64,000 bases of DNA from NCBI GenBank assembly GCA_013823855.1, contig PNMW01000056.1, positions 24,853 to 88,852 of the forward strand, in the 5' to 3' direction. Below, piece after piece: positions 1-8,797 of the stretch. How positions within the stretch are numbered: position 1 is the first letter of the stretch; each line of letters starts with the position of its first letter. The DNA comes from Lysobacteraceae bacterium. Its GTDB lineage: Bacteria; Pseudomonadota; Gammaproteobacteria; Nevskiales; Nevskiaceae. The position numbers and the translations under genes are program-made. Below the pieces are notes generated by a model. It saw only the letters and a program-made list of their open reading frames with translations, did no database searches and was not told the DNA's origin.

Positions 1-2
1 AC

Positions 3-197
3 CTGCGGATCGTCCGCGTCATCGGCCGGACCGGCCGCGAGGACGAACTGCGCGCGCTGTTCGCTGCGCTCGGCTTCCCGCCGGCCAGCGATGACCCGAC
101 GCTCGAATGCCAGCATCGTCCGCTGCGGGTCCGGCGCTGGCACGACCCCGCGCGCGAACGTCGTGACCGGGCCAGCGCCCGGCCGCGTTGTGCCTGA
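3..197 (+). CDS. C-terminal end of an unidentified protein (5' truncated)
   Basis: An open frame enters from the left edge and ends at a TGA at 195-197, giving the last 64 residues of a protein. The segment LRIVRVIGRTGREDELRALF looks like a folded beta-alpha terminus and is followed by an Arg-rich tail. The next gene is convergent and begins its stop 18 bp away. The tail is loosely reminiscent of the C-terminal domain of COG0523 GTPases, one of which lies just downstream, but I cannot assign a family from this fragment. Confidence 0.5.
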   Translation: MRIVRVIGRTGREDELRALFAALGFPPASDDPTLECQHRPLRVRRWHDPARERRDRASARPRCA

Positions 198-215
198 TCG
201 GCCCCGATGCTCGGT

Positions 216-701
216 TCAGGCGGCCCGGGTCGCGGCGATCGCCTTGGCGCAGGCTTCGAGGCAGGCCTTGCAGGCGGGGTGCCGGTCGCGATGCGGGCGG
301 CAGGCTTCGACGCAGGCGTCGAGCATCGCGATCGACTGCCTGGCGACCACCGGCGCCCAGGCCGAACGGTTGCCTGCCAGCCGCGCCACGGCGGTCGCGA
401 TCGCCTCGCAGTCCTGCGCTGCGCGCAGGCAGTCGGCGAGCCCCGCGTCGCCGCCGGCCATCTGCTGCTGGCAATGCCGGACACAGGCTTGCGCCGCCGC
501 CGCGCAGTGCTCGAACGCGGCTGCCAGCGCCCGATGGCGGTCGCCGTCGCCAGCCGGCGCCTGCTGCGCCAGCGCCGGATCGACGAACGGCGCATCGACC
601 GGTTCGGCATCCGCCGCCGCGCGGGCGAGGCGGCTGCCGCCGAGTCCGGCGGCGAGGCCAGCGAGGCGCAGCGCGGCGTGGGCGAACTGGCGTCGATTCA
701 T
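216..701 (-). CDS. Tat-exported four-helix-bundle copper-binding protein (Csp1/DUF326-like)
   Basis: A 161-residue protein that starts with a twin-arginine signal (MNRRQFAHAALRLAG, then an AxA site near residue 30). The mature part is helical and unusually rich in Cys spaced along helices: HCAAAAQACVRHC, CLRAAQDC, CVEACRPH and CKACLEAC. That pattern belongs to the four-helix-bundle copper storage proteins (Csp), in which the Cys residues line the core and bind many Cu(I) ions. The Tat signal points to a periplasmic Csp1-type store. It is divergent from the CobW GTPase gene 108 bp away and close to a PCu(A)C chaperone gene, which supports a copper role. The exact Cu capacity is not deducible. 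Confidence 0.82.
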   Translation of the reverse strand: MNRRQFAHAALRLAGLAAGLGGSRLARAAADAEPVDAPFVDPALAQQAPAGDGDRHRALAAAFEHCAAAAQACVRHCQQQMAGGDAGLADCLRAAQDCEAIATAVARLAGNRSAWAPVVARQSIAMLDACVEACRPHRDRHPACKACLEACAKAIAATRAA

Positions 702-809
702 CCGGGGCTTCCCATCAGGCAGGGCGAGACGGACGATGATGCATCGGCCCCTGCACCTGCGGCGATAATCCGCCGCCTGTTCCAGGCCCTGTCACTTCCG
801 GAGTCCGCG

Positions 810-1886
810 TTGTCCACCGATACCCGCATCCCGATGGTGCTGCTGACCGGCTTTCTTGGCGCCGGCAAGACCACCCTGCTGAACTTCCTGCTGCGCCATC
901 CATTGATGACCGGCACGGCGGTGGTGATCAACGAGTACGGCGAAGTCGGCCTCGATCATCATCTGGTCGAGCAGGCCGAGCCGGACGACATCGAGCTGAT
1001 CGAAGGCGGCTGCATGTGCTGCACTACGCGTGGCCGGCTCGCCGAATCGCTGATGAGCCTGTTCACCAAGGCGCAGCGCAAGCAGATTCCCGGCTTGAAG
1101 CGGATCATCATCGAGACCACCGGCCTCGCCGAACCGGGGCCGATCCTGAACCAGCTGTTCAATGCCCCGCAGCTGCACGAACGCTTCGTGCTCGATTCGG
1201 TGGTGACCCTGGTCGACGCGGTCAACGGCGCCTGGACGGCGGAACAGATCGACATCGCCCAGAAGCAGATCGCCGGCGCCGACGCGCTGCTGATCACCAA
1301 GACCGATCTGGTCGACGCCGATGCGCTGGCGGCGCTCAAGGCGAAGCTGCTGGCGATGAACCCGGACGCCGAGCTGCACGTGCCGAAGAAGGGCGCCGCG
1401 CAGCCGGACTGGCTGTTCACCAACGGCCGGCGCCGGCCGGGAACGCCGGGCTTCGGCCTGAGCCCGCTGATCCTCAAGGCCGACTCGCTGCGGCTGGCGC
1501 CGGCCGATCCGAACCTGATGAGCGCCGACGCCGATCCCTGGGGCGACGGCCCGGAATGGGATGCGATCCAGACCTTCAGCCTGATCGTCGACGAGCCGCT
1601 GCCGGCCTGGAAGTTCTACGGCTGGCTGGATTTCCTGCGCTCGCTGGCCGGCAACGACCTGCTGCGCTTCAAGGGCATCGTCAACATCGAAGGCCAGGAC
1701 CAGCCGCGCGTCATCCACGGCGTGCAGACCGTGCTGCATCCGCCCGAGGAACTCGACCACTGGCCCGGCGACGACCGCCGCACCCGGATCGTCTTCATCA
1801 CTCGCGGCTGGGGCCAGGAAACGGTGCGCAGCACCCTGGCCTACCTCAAGGACACGCCGAACCACGATCCGCTGCTCGAACCCTGA
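810..1886 (+). CDS. CobW/COG0523-family metal-chaperone GTPase
   Basis: A 358-residue G3E-family GTPase. Walker A is GFLGAGKTTLLNF, the metal-binding CxCC motif is EGGCMCCTTRGR, switch II region is ETTGLAEP, and the base-recognition motif is TKTD. The C-terminal CobW domain ends with RIVFITRGWG. Members of this family load metal (often Zn) into client proteins using GTP. I chose the TTG at 810 because a GGAG box lies 7 bp upstream; an in-frame ATG at 834 would cut into the first beta strand before Walker A. It stands between a copper-store gene and a copper-chaperone gene, so a role in metal allocation is likely, but the metal is not fixed by sequence. Confidence 0.85.
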   Translation: MSTDTRIPMVLLTGFLGAGKTTLLNFLLRHPLMTGTAVVINEYGEVGLDHHLVEQAEPDDIELIEGGCMCCTTRGRLAESLMSLFTKAQRKQIPGLKRIIIETTGLAEPGPILNQLFNAPQLHERFVLDSVVTLVDAVNGAWTAEQIDIAQKQIAGADALLITKTDLVDADALAALKAKLLAMNPDAELHVPKKGAAQPDWLFTNGRRRPGTPGFGLSPLILKADSLRLAPADPNLMSADADPWGDGPEWDAIQTFSLIVDEPLPAWKFYGWLDFLRSLAGNDLLRFKGIVNIEGQDQPRVIHGVQTVLHPPEELDHWPGDDRRTRIVFITRGWGQETVRSTLAYLKDTPNHDPLLEP

Positions 1887-1938
1887 GCGCCGGCATCGAC
1901 CTCTTTCCCTTGTCGTTCATCCCCTTTCAGGAATTGCC

Positions 1939-2433
1939 ATGAACGCTCGTTCCACCCTGCTGGCGGTGCTCGCCGGCACCGTGGCGTTGACGGCCTGCAA
2001 GCCGCCGGCGCCTCCGGCTGCGACCACGCCGGCCAGCCCGGCCGCGACGGCCGAGATCCGCATCGGCGACCTGCTGATCAGCGATGCCAGCTCGCGCGAA
2101 ACCCCGGTCGCCGGCGGCACCGGCCCCGGCTTCATGACCATCCGCAACGCCGGCACCGGCGATGACCGGCTGCTGTCGGCGAGCAGCCCGGCGGTGGCCA
2201 GCGTGGAGATCCACGAGATGTCGATGGCCGATGGCCAGATGACCATGCGCGCGCTGCCCGACGGCCTGCCGATCCCGGCCGGTGGCCAGGTCGAACTGGC
2301 GCCCGGCGGCCTGCACCTGATGCTGATCGGTGTCCGCCAACCGCTGGCCGCCGGCCAGACGCTGCCGCTGGAACTGCGCTTCGAGAAGGCCGGCGCGGTG
2401 ACCGTGGAGCTGTGGGTCCGCGCGCGCGGCTGA
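1939..2433 (+). CDS. PCu(A)C-type periplasmic copper chaperone (lipoprotein-like signal)
   Basis: A 164-residue exported protein. The N-terminus is a signal ending LTACKPP, which fits a lipobox (LTAC). The rest matches the PCu(A)C/DUF461 family: GPGFMTIRNAG, then VEIHEMSMADGQMTMR, and GGLHLMLIG near residue 130, which supply the conserved Met/His ligands of the HxM pattern. Such proteins carry Cu(I) in the periplasm, commonly to cytochrome oxidase. An AGGA box precedes the ATG. It follows the CobW gene by 52 bp in the same direction and may be co-transcribed. Confidence 0.85.
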   Translation: MNARSTLLAVLAGTVALTACKPPAPPAATTPASPAATAEIRIGDLLISDASSRETPVAGGTGPGFMTIRNAGTGDDRLLSASSPAVASVEIHEMSMADGQMTMRALPDGLPIPAGGQVELAPGGLHLMLIGVRQPLAAGQTLPLELRFEKAGAVTVELWVRARG

Positions 2434-2463
2434 GCGCCGTCGCGCGCCGGTCAGGCGCGGCAT

Positions 2464-3246
2464 TCAGCGGTCGAGCTGGCGCAGCCAGTCGTCGGTGGCG
2501 GCGTCGGCCGGAAACATCAGGTTGACGCGCAGCGACGCGGCGGTGATGTCGGTCGGCACGCCCGGAGTGGTCATCATGCTGAGCAGGGTGATGGCCAGGC
2601 CGTCGAGCCGATAGCGCTCCAGCAGCGCCGGCTCGGCGGCCGGCACCGCCGGTGCGCGCAGCCAGGCGTTCAGGTGCGGCCAGGCCTCGATCTCACGCAG
2701 CAGCTCGGGGCAGCGGGCATCGCGGCGGATGCGCCGCCAGTGCGCGGGCACCCAGCTGTCCGGCGCGTCCATGTAGCGGACCAGCCCGTCGGCGTGGAAC
2801 GACAGCCGCAGCAGGTTGGCCGGCTGCTGCGGCGTGCCGGGCCACAGCGACGGTGGCAGGTCGAGCATGCGGAGCAGCCTGTCCAGCGACGGATTGACCG
2901 CCAGCAGGTCGTAGCGGGCGTCGAGCAGCATCGCCGGGTACGGTCGCTGCTGCTCGATGAGCCGCCACGCCGCCTGCCGCAGCGGCGCGTAGGCGGCGTC
3001 GCGCAGCGGGCCATCGAGCACCGGTGGCAGCAGACCGGCGGCTTCGAACAGCGCGTTGCGGTCGGCCATCGACAGCGACAGCGCGGCTGCCAGCCGGGTC
3101 AGCAGATCGGCTCCGGGCCGTGCCCGGCCGGATTCGACAAAGCTCAGATGGCGCTGTGTCGTGCCGGCGGCCGTCGCGAGGTCGAGCTGGGAGCGGCCGC
3201 TGTCGCGACGGTGACGGCGCAGGCGATCCGGCAGGGCATCGGTCAT
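2464..3246 (-). CDS. XRE-family transcriptional regulator with MmyB-like ligand domain
   Basis: A 260-residue regulator. Residues about 5-65 form a Cro/C1-type helix-turn-helix (RRDSGRSQLDLATAAGTTQR, then HLSFVESGRARP). The rest is the MmyB-like/PAS-related domain marked by YPAMLLDARYDLLAVNPS and LLRLSFHADGL, a domain thought to bind a fatty-acid-like ligand. The start at 3246 leaves the HTH at the usual position; a longer reading to 3342 would add a non-conserved tail. It is divergent from a SnoaL-like gene, the usual arrangement in which this family controls a neighbouring small enzyme. Confidence 0.85.
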   Translation of the reverse strand: MTDALPDRLRRHRRDSGRSQLDLATAAGTTQRHLSFVESGRARPGADLLTRLAAALSLSMADRNALFEAAGLLPPVLDGPLRDAAYAPLRQAAWRLIEQQRPYPAMLLDARYDLLAVNPSLDRLLRMLDLPPSLWPGTPQQPANLLRLSFHADGLVRYMDAPDSWVPAHWRRIRRDARCPELLREIEAWPHLNAWLRAPAVPAAEPALLERYRLDGLAITLLSMMTTPGVPTDITAASLRVNLMFPADAATDDWLRQLDR

Positions 3247-3350
3247 GGGCTCATCGTCACGGGTTGCGTGCGGCCGCGCCATTCCTGCGGCGGAATTGAG
3301 CGGTCGCGCTGCCGCGATCGACGCTGTCGGCTCTTCCACCACCGGAGCTG

Positions 3351-3827
3351 ATGTCGATGAACCTGTCCCCCGATGCCGTCCATGCGCGCTGGCAGACCTG
3401 GATCCGCGCGTTCGATGATGCCGTGGCCCGCGACGACTGGTCCGGGCTGGGCGCTTTCCTGACCGACGATGTCGTCTACCGCGTCAACGGCAGCCCGTTC
3501 GACTGCGTGCTGCGGGGCCGCGACGCGGTCATCGCCGGCTTCGCCCGCTCGGTGCGCGGCTTCGATCACCGCTGCCTTGCCCGGCACTGGACGCCGATCG
3601 GCATTCGCGTCTACCCGGCTTACCTCACCTGCCGCATCGACAGCGGCTATCGGATCGATCCGCAGACGCTGCTGTCGTTCGAGGCGACCGGCCACTGGGG
3701 CTTCCGCGGCGAGCGGATCGACCTGATGGCCGATTTCTACGACGCCGCCCAGCACGACGTACAGGTGGCGTTCGGCGCGCTGGCCGCGCTCGGGGACCAC
3801 GTCGACCCGCGTTACCACGTCGAATGA
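3351..3827 (+). CDS. SnoaL/NTF2-like protein
   Basis: A 158-residue alpha+beta protein with the NTF2/SnoaL layout: an N-terminal helix (RWQTWIRAFDDAVARDDWSG), then FLTDDVVYRVNG and later beta strands. Such folds serve as small isomerases, hydrolases or ligand carriers, and the substrate cannot be predicted. Two ATGs compete: 3351 and 3357. A GGAG box lies only 3 bp before the first but 9 bp before the second, so 3357 may be the true start. It is divergent from the XRE/MmyB regulator, which probably controls it. Confidence 0.75.
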   Translation: MSMNLSPDAVHARWQTWIRAFDDAVARDDWSGLGAFLTDDVVYRVNGSPFDCVLRGRDAVIAGFARSVRGFDHRCLARHWTPIGIRVYPAYLTCRIDSGYRIDPQTLLSFEATGHWGFRGERIDLMADFYDAAQHDVQVAFGALAALGDHVDPRYHVE

Positions 3828-3846
3828 CCTCCGCCGCAGGGGCGGC

Positions 3847-4254
3847 TCAGCCTGCCGACAGGTGAGCCAGCCGCGCGGCATTCGCGTCCCAGTCGCGGCC
3901 ATCGAACGGCTCGATGTCGAGCTGTTCGATGGTGCCGGCATCGAGGCAGTGGACATTGATCGACCAGCCGTCCGGGTTCGAGCGCGGCCGGTAGAACGAC
4001 TTGATGCCGCAGCGGCTGCAGAACAGGTGCCTGGCGACGCCGGTGTTGAACCGGTACTCGGTCAGCAGGTCCTGGCCGGATTCGAGCCGGAACGCGGCCT
4101 CCGGCACGATCAGGTGCAGGAAGCCGGTGCGCACGCAGATCGAGCAGTTGCAGCTTTGCGCGGTGATCCGCGCTGCGGCGCGGACCGTGAAGCGCACGGC
4201 GCCGCAATGGCAGCCGCCGCGGTGCAGGACGGATTCGGCGGAAACGTCGGTCAT
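3847..4254 (-). CDS. GFA/CENP-V-family zinc protein
   Basis: A 135-residue member of the GFA (glutathione-dependent formaldehyde-activating-like) fold. Zinc-binding Cys motifs are visible in order: GGCHCGAVRF, CNCSIC and CSRCGIKSFY. The start at ATG 4254 is favoured over an upstream TTG because GGAG lies 7 bp before it. Most members have no proven enzymatic role despite the family name. It is convergent with the SnoaL-like gene. Confidence 0.85.
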   Translation of the reverse strand: MTDVSAESVLHRGGCHCGAVRFTVRAAARITAQSCNCSICVRTGFLHLIVPEAAFRLESGQDLLTEYRFNTGVARHLFCSRCGIKSFYRPRSNPDGWSINVHCLDAGTIEQLDIEPFDGRDWDANAARLAHLSAG

Positions 4255-4373
4255 CGGCAAGCTCCGTGATCAGGACCGGGGGCTGCGCAGCGTAGCCGAC
4301 CCGGCGGCGGAAAAGTCCCGCGTTATCAAGGCTTGTCATGACATTGACCGGGACGAACCGCTACCCTGTCGAC

Positions 4374-5216
4374 ATGGATTTCGCCTTCACCAAGATGCAC
4401 GGCCTCGGCAATGATTTCGTCGTCGTCGATGCCACCCGCAAGCCTTTCGAACCCGACGCCGCCCTGCTGCACCGCCTGACCGATCGCCGCTACGGCGTCG
4501 GCTGCGATCAGGTGCTGGTGGTCGATCCGCCGCCGTCGCCGGACGTCGATTTCGGCTACCGCATCTACAACGCCGATGGCTCGCAGGTCGGCCAGTGCGG
4601 CAACGGCGCGCGCTGCCTGGCCCGCTACATCGCCGAGCATGGCCTGAGCAGCAAGCCGCGCCTGCGCGTGCGCACCCGCAGCGCGCTGCTCGAACTGCGC
4701 CAGCAGCCGGACGGCCAGGTGACGGTCGACATGGGCGCGCCGCGCTTCGAGCCGGCCGCCATCCCGCTGGCCGCGCCGGCCCGCGCCGATCACTACGACG
4801 CGCTGCTGGCCGATGGCAGCACGGTGCGCTTTGGCGCCGCCGGCATGGGCAACCCGCATGCCGTGATCCGGGTCGATGACGTCGACAGCGCCGAGGTCGC
4901 GCGCATCGGCCCGCTGCTGCAGCAGCACCCGCTGTGGCCGGAATCGGTCAACGTCGGCTTCATCCAGATCATCGACCGTGACCATGCCCGGCTGCGTGTC
5001 TACGAGCGCGGTTCCGGCGAAACCCTGGCCTGCGGCAGTGGTGCCTGCGCGGCGTTCGCGGTGGCCCGCGCCTGGGGGCTGCTCGATGCCCGCGCCGAAC
5101 TGGCGCTGCGCGGCGGCACGCTGATCCTGGACTGGGATGGCGACGCCCGGCACCCGGTGCTGATGACCGGCCCTGCCACCACTGTTTTTGAAGGGAGATT
5201 CGAGTGGGCGAACTGA
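4374..5216 (+). CDS. dapF: Diaminopimelate epimerase
   Basis: A 280-residue enzyme that interconverts LL- and meso-diaminopimelate for lysine and peptidoglycan synthesis in the cytoplasm. It begins MDFAFTKMHGLGNDFVVVDA, the standard family N-terminus, which decides the start at 4374 over an upstream ATG at 4338. Both catalytic Cys sites are present: QCGNGARCLAR and LACGSGACAAF, the second being the classic signature. The last 13 bases overlap the start of the DUF484 gene, an arrangement typical of gammaproteobacteria. Confidence 0.96.
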   Translation: MDFAFTKMHGLGNDFVVVDATRKPFEPDAALLHRLTDRRYGVGCDQVLVVDPPPSPDVDFGYRIYNADGSQVGQCGNGARCLARYIAEHGLSSKPRLRVRTRSALLELRQQPDGQVTVDMGAPRFEPAAIPLAAPARADHYDALLADGSTVRFGAAGMGNPHAVIRVDDVDSAEVARIGPLLQQHPLWPESVNVGFIQIIDRDHARLRVYERGSGETLACGSGACAAFAVARAWGLLDARAELALRGGTLILDWDGDARHPVLMTGPATTVFEGRFEWAN

Positions 5217-5929
5217 CGACCGACCCGGTCGCGCCGGTGATTGCCGAACCGCAGCCGGCTGCTGCCGTCAGCGAAGCGCAGGTGGTGGCGTTCCTGAAGG
5301 CCGATCCGCTGCTGCTGACCCGTCACCCGATGTTGCTCGAGCAGCTGGAGGTGGCCCACGCGGCCGGCTCGGCGGTATCACTGATCGAACGGCAGGTGGA
5401 ACTGCTGCGCGGCAAGAACCAGCGTCTCGAAGCGCGGCTGGAAAAGCTCATCGACAGCGCCCGGGCCAACGAGGTGCGCGCCGACAAGACGCTGAAGCTG
5501 GCGCTGGCGCTGATCCGGGCGCCGTCGCTGGCGGCGATCGCCGCCGCGCTGCGGACCTCGATGCGCGACGAATTCGGTCTCGACGAGGTGTTCATCGGCC
5601 TGCATCCGCCGCTGTTCAAGCGCCACGACATCGACGGCATCGTGCCGGTCGATGCCGGCGGCGCGATCGCCAAGGCCTGGGACAATTTCCTGCGCACCCG
5701 GCTGATCGACTGCGGTCCGATCGAGGCCGACAAGGCTCGGCTGCTGTTCCCGAAGTGCGAGGTCACCATCGCCTCGGCGGCGGTGGTGCCGCTGGAACGG
5801 GACAGGCATCTCGGCTTCATCGCGCTCGGCTCGGCCGATGGCGAACGCTTCCAGCCGCGTCAGGGCAAGCTGTTCCTGGAAATGACCGCAGAGCTGGTGT
5901 CAGCCGCGATCCGCACGCGGCTGACCTGA
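5204..5929 (+). CDS. DUF484 (GAF-like) family protein
   Basis: A 241-residue DUF484 protein. The N-terminal half has the typical VVAFLKADPLLLTRHPMLLE segment and a coiled-coil-like stretch (ERQVELLRGKNQRLEARLEK). The C-terminal half is a degenerate GAF domain (ASAAVVPLERDRHLGFIALG). The start is a GTG at 5204 inside the dapF end, preceded by AAGGGAG. Its function is unknown; it usually lies between dapF and xerC, but here no xerC follows and an isocitrate dehydrogenase gene comes next. Confidence 0.88.
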   Translation: MGELTTDPVAPVIAEPQPAAAVSEAQVVAFLKADPLLLTRHPMLLEQLEVAHAAGSAVSLIERQVELLRGKNQRLEARLEKLIDSARANEVRADKTLKLALALIRAPSLAAIAAALRTSMRDEFGLDEVFIGLHPPLFKRHDIDGIVPVDAGGAIAKAWDNFLRTRLIDCGPIEADKARLLFPKCEVTIASAAVVPLERDRHLGFIALGSADGERFQPRQGKLFLEMTAELVSAAIRTRLT

Positions 5930-6013
5930 CGGCCGCTGCGCCGGAATCCGGCGCAAAGCTTGCTGCGCAAATCCGGGACTGTCCCCTGTCCCGCACCGAA
6001 GAGCCCGCCGACC

Positions 6014-7051
6014 ATGACCATTGCCCGCATCCCCGCCACCCTGATTCCCGGAGACGGCATCGGCCCCGAGATCGTCGATGCGACGCTGGCCGTGCTGGAG
6101 GCGCTGGAAGCGCCGTTCGAGTGGGAAACCTGCGTCGCCGGCTTGGCCGGGGTCACCGCCGAAGGCGACCCGCTGCCGAAGGCGACGCTCGATTCGATCC
6201 GCCGCACCCGGCTGGCGCTGAAGGGGCCGCTGGAAACGCCATCCGGCGGCGGCTACAGATCGTCGAACGTGCGCCTGCGCGAGGAGTTCCAGCTCTACGC
6301 CAACCTGCGCCCGGCGCTGACGCTCATCCCCGGCAAGCGCTACGAGAAGATTGATCTGGTGGTGGTGCGCGAGAACATCGAAGGCCTGTACATGGGCTAC
6401 GAGCATTTCATCCCGATCGGCGGCGATCCGCATGCGGTCGGCATGTCCACCGGCATCAACACCCGCCAGGGCTGCCGGCGCATCCTTGAATACGCGTTCG
6501 AATTCGCCATCGCCACCGGCCGCAAGAAGGTCACCGTGGTGCACAAGGCCAACATCATGAAGGCGCTGACCGGCATCTTCCTGGAGACCGCCCGCGACCT
6601 GTACATCGAGAAGGGCTATCACGGAAAGGTGCAGATGAGCGAGATCATCGTCGATGCCTGCGCGATGAAGCTGGTACTCGATCCCTGGCAGTTCGACGTG
6701 CTGGTGACCACCAACCTGTTCGGCGACATCCTGAGCGATCTGGTCGCCGGCCTGATCGGCGGCTTAGGCATGGCGCCGGGGGCCAACATCGGTACCGACG
6801 CCGCGATCTTCGAAGCGGTGCACGGCTCCGCACCGGACATCGCCGGCCAGCAGAAGGCCAACCCGACGGCGCTGCTGCTGGCAGCCGCGATGATGCTCGA
6901 CCACGTCAAGCTCACCGACAAGGCAACGCGGCTGCGCAAGGCGGTCAACGACACGCTGAACGTCGACAACATCCGCACCGGCGATCTCGGCGGTTCGGCG
7001 AACACCTCGGCCTATGCGGCGGCGCTGATCTCGCGGATCAAAAACGGCTGA
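6014..7051 (+). CDS. NAD-type isocitrate dehydrogenase (isocitrate/isopropylmalate family)
   Basis: A 345-residue beta-decarboxylating dehydrogenase of the short NAD-IDH group, converting isocitrate to 2-oxoglutarate in the TCA cycle. Visible landmarks are LIPGDGIGPEI at the N-terminus, KGPLETPSGGGYRSSNVRLR (substrate binding), VVVRENIEGLYMGYEH, the Lys of VVHKANIMK, NLFGDILSDL with the metal Asp residues, and EAVHGSAPDIAG (cofactor loop). The combination fits IDH better than LeuB. The ATG at 6014 is chosen because the fold starts at once after it. A strong hairpin terminator lies downstream. Confidence 0.88.
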   Translation: MTIARIPATLIPGDGIGPEIVDATLAVLEALEAPFEWETCVAGLAGVTAEGDPLPKATLDSIRRTRLALKGPLETPSGGGYRSSNVRLREEFQLYANLRPALTLIPGKRYEKIDLVVVRENIEGLYMGYEHFIPIGGDPHAVGMSTGINTRQGCRRILEYAFEFAIATGRKKVTVVHKANIMKALTGIFLETARDLYIEKGYHGKVQMSEIIVDACAMKLVLDPWQFDVLVTTNLFGDILSDLVAGLIGGLGMAPGANIGTDAAIFEAVHGSAPDIAGQQKANPTALLLAAAMMLDHVKLTDKATRLRKAVNDTLNVDNIRTGDLGGSANTSAYAAALISRIKNG

Positions 7052-7198
7052 CGGGGCTCGCGGCCGCGATTCCGTGGCGGCCAACCGCCCGGTACGCGGC
7101 ACCACCGGATGACGGTCGTCGCAGGGCTCCGCCGTGACGGCCGAAGGCTCCGCGCCATGACCGGCATTGCATGGATAGCATCGCCACGAGCAGCGACA

Positions 7199-7231
7199 AA
7201 CCCCGCTCCGGTTGAGAACCGGAGCGGGGTT
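7199..7231. terminator. Bidirectional hairpin terminator between convergent genes
   Basis: A perfect 15-bp stem (AACCCCGCTCCGGTT and its complement) with a 3-nt GAG loop lies between the converging dehydrogenase and porin genes. It is flanked by short T-containing tracts on each side (TTGGCTTTC on the plus strand, TTTGTCG on the minus strand), so it can end transcription from both directions. Confidence 0.8.
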
Positions 7232-7278
7232 GGCTTTCGTGAACGCTCAGCGGCTCACGCGGCGTCCGCGGCTGTCGC

Positions 7279-8694
7279 TCAGTAATTCCACTGCAACTGC
7301 ATGCGCAGCAGGTCGCCGTCGACGCTGCGGTACGGTGCGGCAGTGACGTTGGTGCGGTTCATGTGCGAGTACGCCATGGTCAGCTCCAGTTCCGGCCAGA
7401 ACTGCCATTCGACGCCGGCTTCGAGTTCCTCGACGTCGAAATGCGGCGCGTTGGTATCGAATTTCGCACCGCCGTCGTAGGTCTGGTACTTCACGTACGG
7501 GGTCAGCATGCCGACCGGGCCGGCCGTGCGGTACATCGCCTGCAGGTAGCCGCCGTTCAGCGACTGGACCTGTACCTGACGGGCGCCGAGGTCGAGTTCC
7601 GGACCCTTGCCGACCGTCCATTCGCCCTGCAGGCCAAACGGCTGCGGGTAGATGATGAAGTGGGCGGCGACGCGCTGGTCCTTGAAGCCGCGCGGCCGGG
7701 TGTCGAGCGTCGGCGTGAAGGTGTCGCCGCCCACCGTGATGGCACCGCTGCTGGTGCGGAAATAGCCGTGATAGGCGTCGACGCCCAGTTCGACGATCTG
7801 CCCGGACGCGAACTTGAACGGATAGCTCAGGTGCGCGACGGTGTGCAGGCTGTTGTTGCTTTCGAGACGGTTGGCGCCCTGGCCGTTGTAGACGCCGAGG
7901 CCGACCACGCCGTAGTCGCCCGAACCCTTGAGACCGCTGCTGACCAGCATCCGATAGCGGTCGGCGATCGCCGCCGGCGTGTAATAGAAGAACAGGCCAA
8001 GGTCGCGCTCGTCGCGCACCGCGGTGTTCAGCGCATCCGAACGGTCCGGGGTCAGGCGATTCTGGCTCGACTGCAGGTTTTCCCAGCCGTACGGCACCTT
8101 GGACTGGCCGGCACGGAGGCGGAATTCGCGGGTCTTGTCGAAGTAGATATCGGCGTACAGATCGCGCAGCTGGGCGAAGTTGCCGGTGCTGGAACCGGTC
8201 GGCGTGCTGCCGAAATCCGGCTGCAGGTACAGCGACACATGATCGCTGAGATCACCGCTCAGGATCACGCGGGCGCGGCGGATGCCGAGGCTCTGGTTGT
8301 CGCCGATGAAACGGTCACCCGGTGAACGGAGGTCCTTGGCCGTGCCATCGAGCCCCTGGTTGAAGCGCAGCTGCGTGTAGCCGCGCAGCGCCAGGCGGTC
8401 GTACCACTTCTTGGCCGTGGCGGCGGGTGCCGGCGTGGCTGCGGCGGCAACGGAGGTTGGCGCGGCCGCCGCAGGGGCTGCGACGGGCGCAGCCGGTGCA
8501 GCGACGGCAGCGGGGGGCGGCGTCGCGGTGGCAGCTTCGTCCACCTGCTGGAAGGTACCGAGCTTGGTGCGGCCGGGGCCGGGTTCGGCGTAGATCTGGC
8601 CGGTGGCCTTGTCGACGAACAGGTCGAGCGTGGCGGCCGAGGCCGAGAGGGTCGCCGCGATCGACAGGCCGAGCGCGAGCAGCGAGGTTTTCAT
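7279..8694 (-). CDS. Phosphate-selective-type porin (OprO/OprP family)
   Basis: A 471-residue outer-membrane beta-barrel. Residues 1-21 are a Sec signal (MKTSLLALGLSIAATLSASA). An Ala/Pro-rich linker (about 55-95) leads to the barrel starting WYDRLALRGYTQLRFNQG, with GIRRARVILSGDLSDHVSLY and RLRAGQSKVPYGWENLQSSQ, both typical of the porin O/P family. The protein ends in an aromatic residue (QLQWNY), the usual BAM recognition feature. A run of Pho-box half-sites about 120 bp upstream supports phosphate-starvation control and an anion/phosphate uptake role. Confidence 0.85.
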   Translation of the reverse strand: MKTSLLALGLSIAATLSASAATLDLFVDKATGQIYAEPGPGRTKLGTFQQVDEAATATPPPAAVAAPAAPVAAPAAAAPTSVAAAATPAPAATAKKWYDRLALRGYTQLRFNQGLDGTAKDLRSPGDRFIGDNQSLGIRRARVILSGDLSDHVSLYLQPDFGSTPTGSSTGNFAQLRDLYADIYFDKTREFRLRAGQSKVPYGWENLQSSQNRLTPDRSDALNTAVRDERDLGLFFYYTPAAIADRYRMLVSSGLKGSGDYGVVGLGVYNGQGANRLESNNSLHTVAHLSYPFKFASGQIVELGVDAYHGYFRTSSGAITVGGDTFTPTLDTRPRGFKDQRVAAHFIIYPQPFGLQGEWTVGKGPELDLGARQVQVQSLNGGYLQAMYRTAGPVGMLTPYVKYQTYDGGAKFDTNAPHFDVEELEAGVEWQFWPELELTMAYSHMNRTNVTAAPYRSVDGDLLRMQLQWNY

Positions 8695-8797
8695 ATGGTT
8701 GTCATGCCTGCCGCAATTCGGCTCAAGTAATTGAAAATACGAAGCAAATCTTGGTCATGAAAGCGTTTGACCGATGCTTCGGCGAAATCGAGGCGGG

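Noticed and set aside
207..809. In-frame upstream extension of the CobW gene
   Set aside because: The extension is antisense to the Csp-like gene; the TTG at 810 has a good ribosome-binding site and gives the normal family start.
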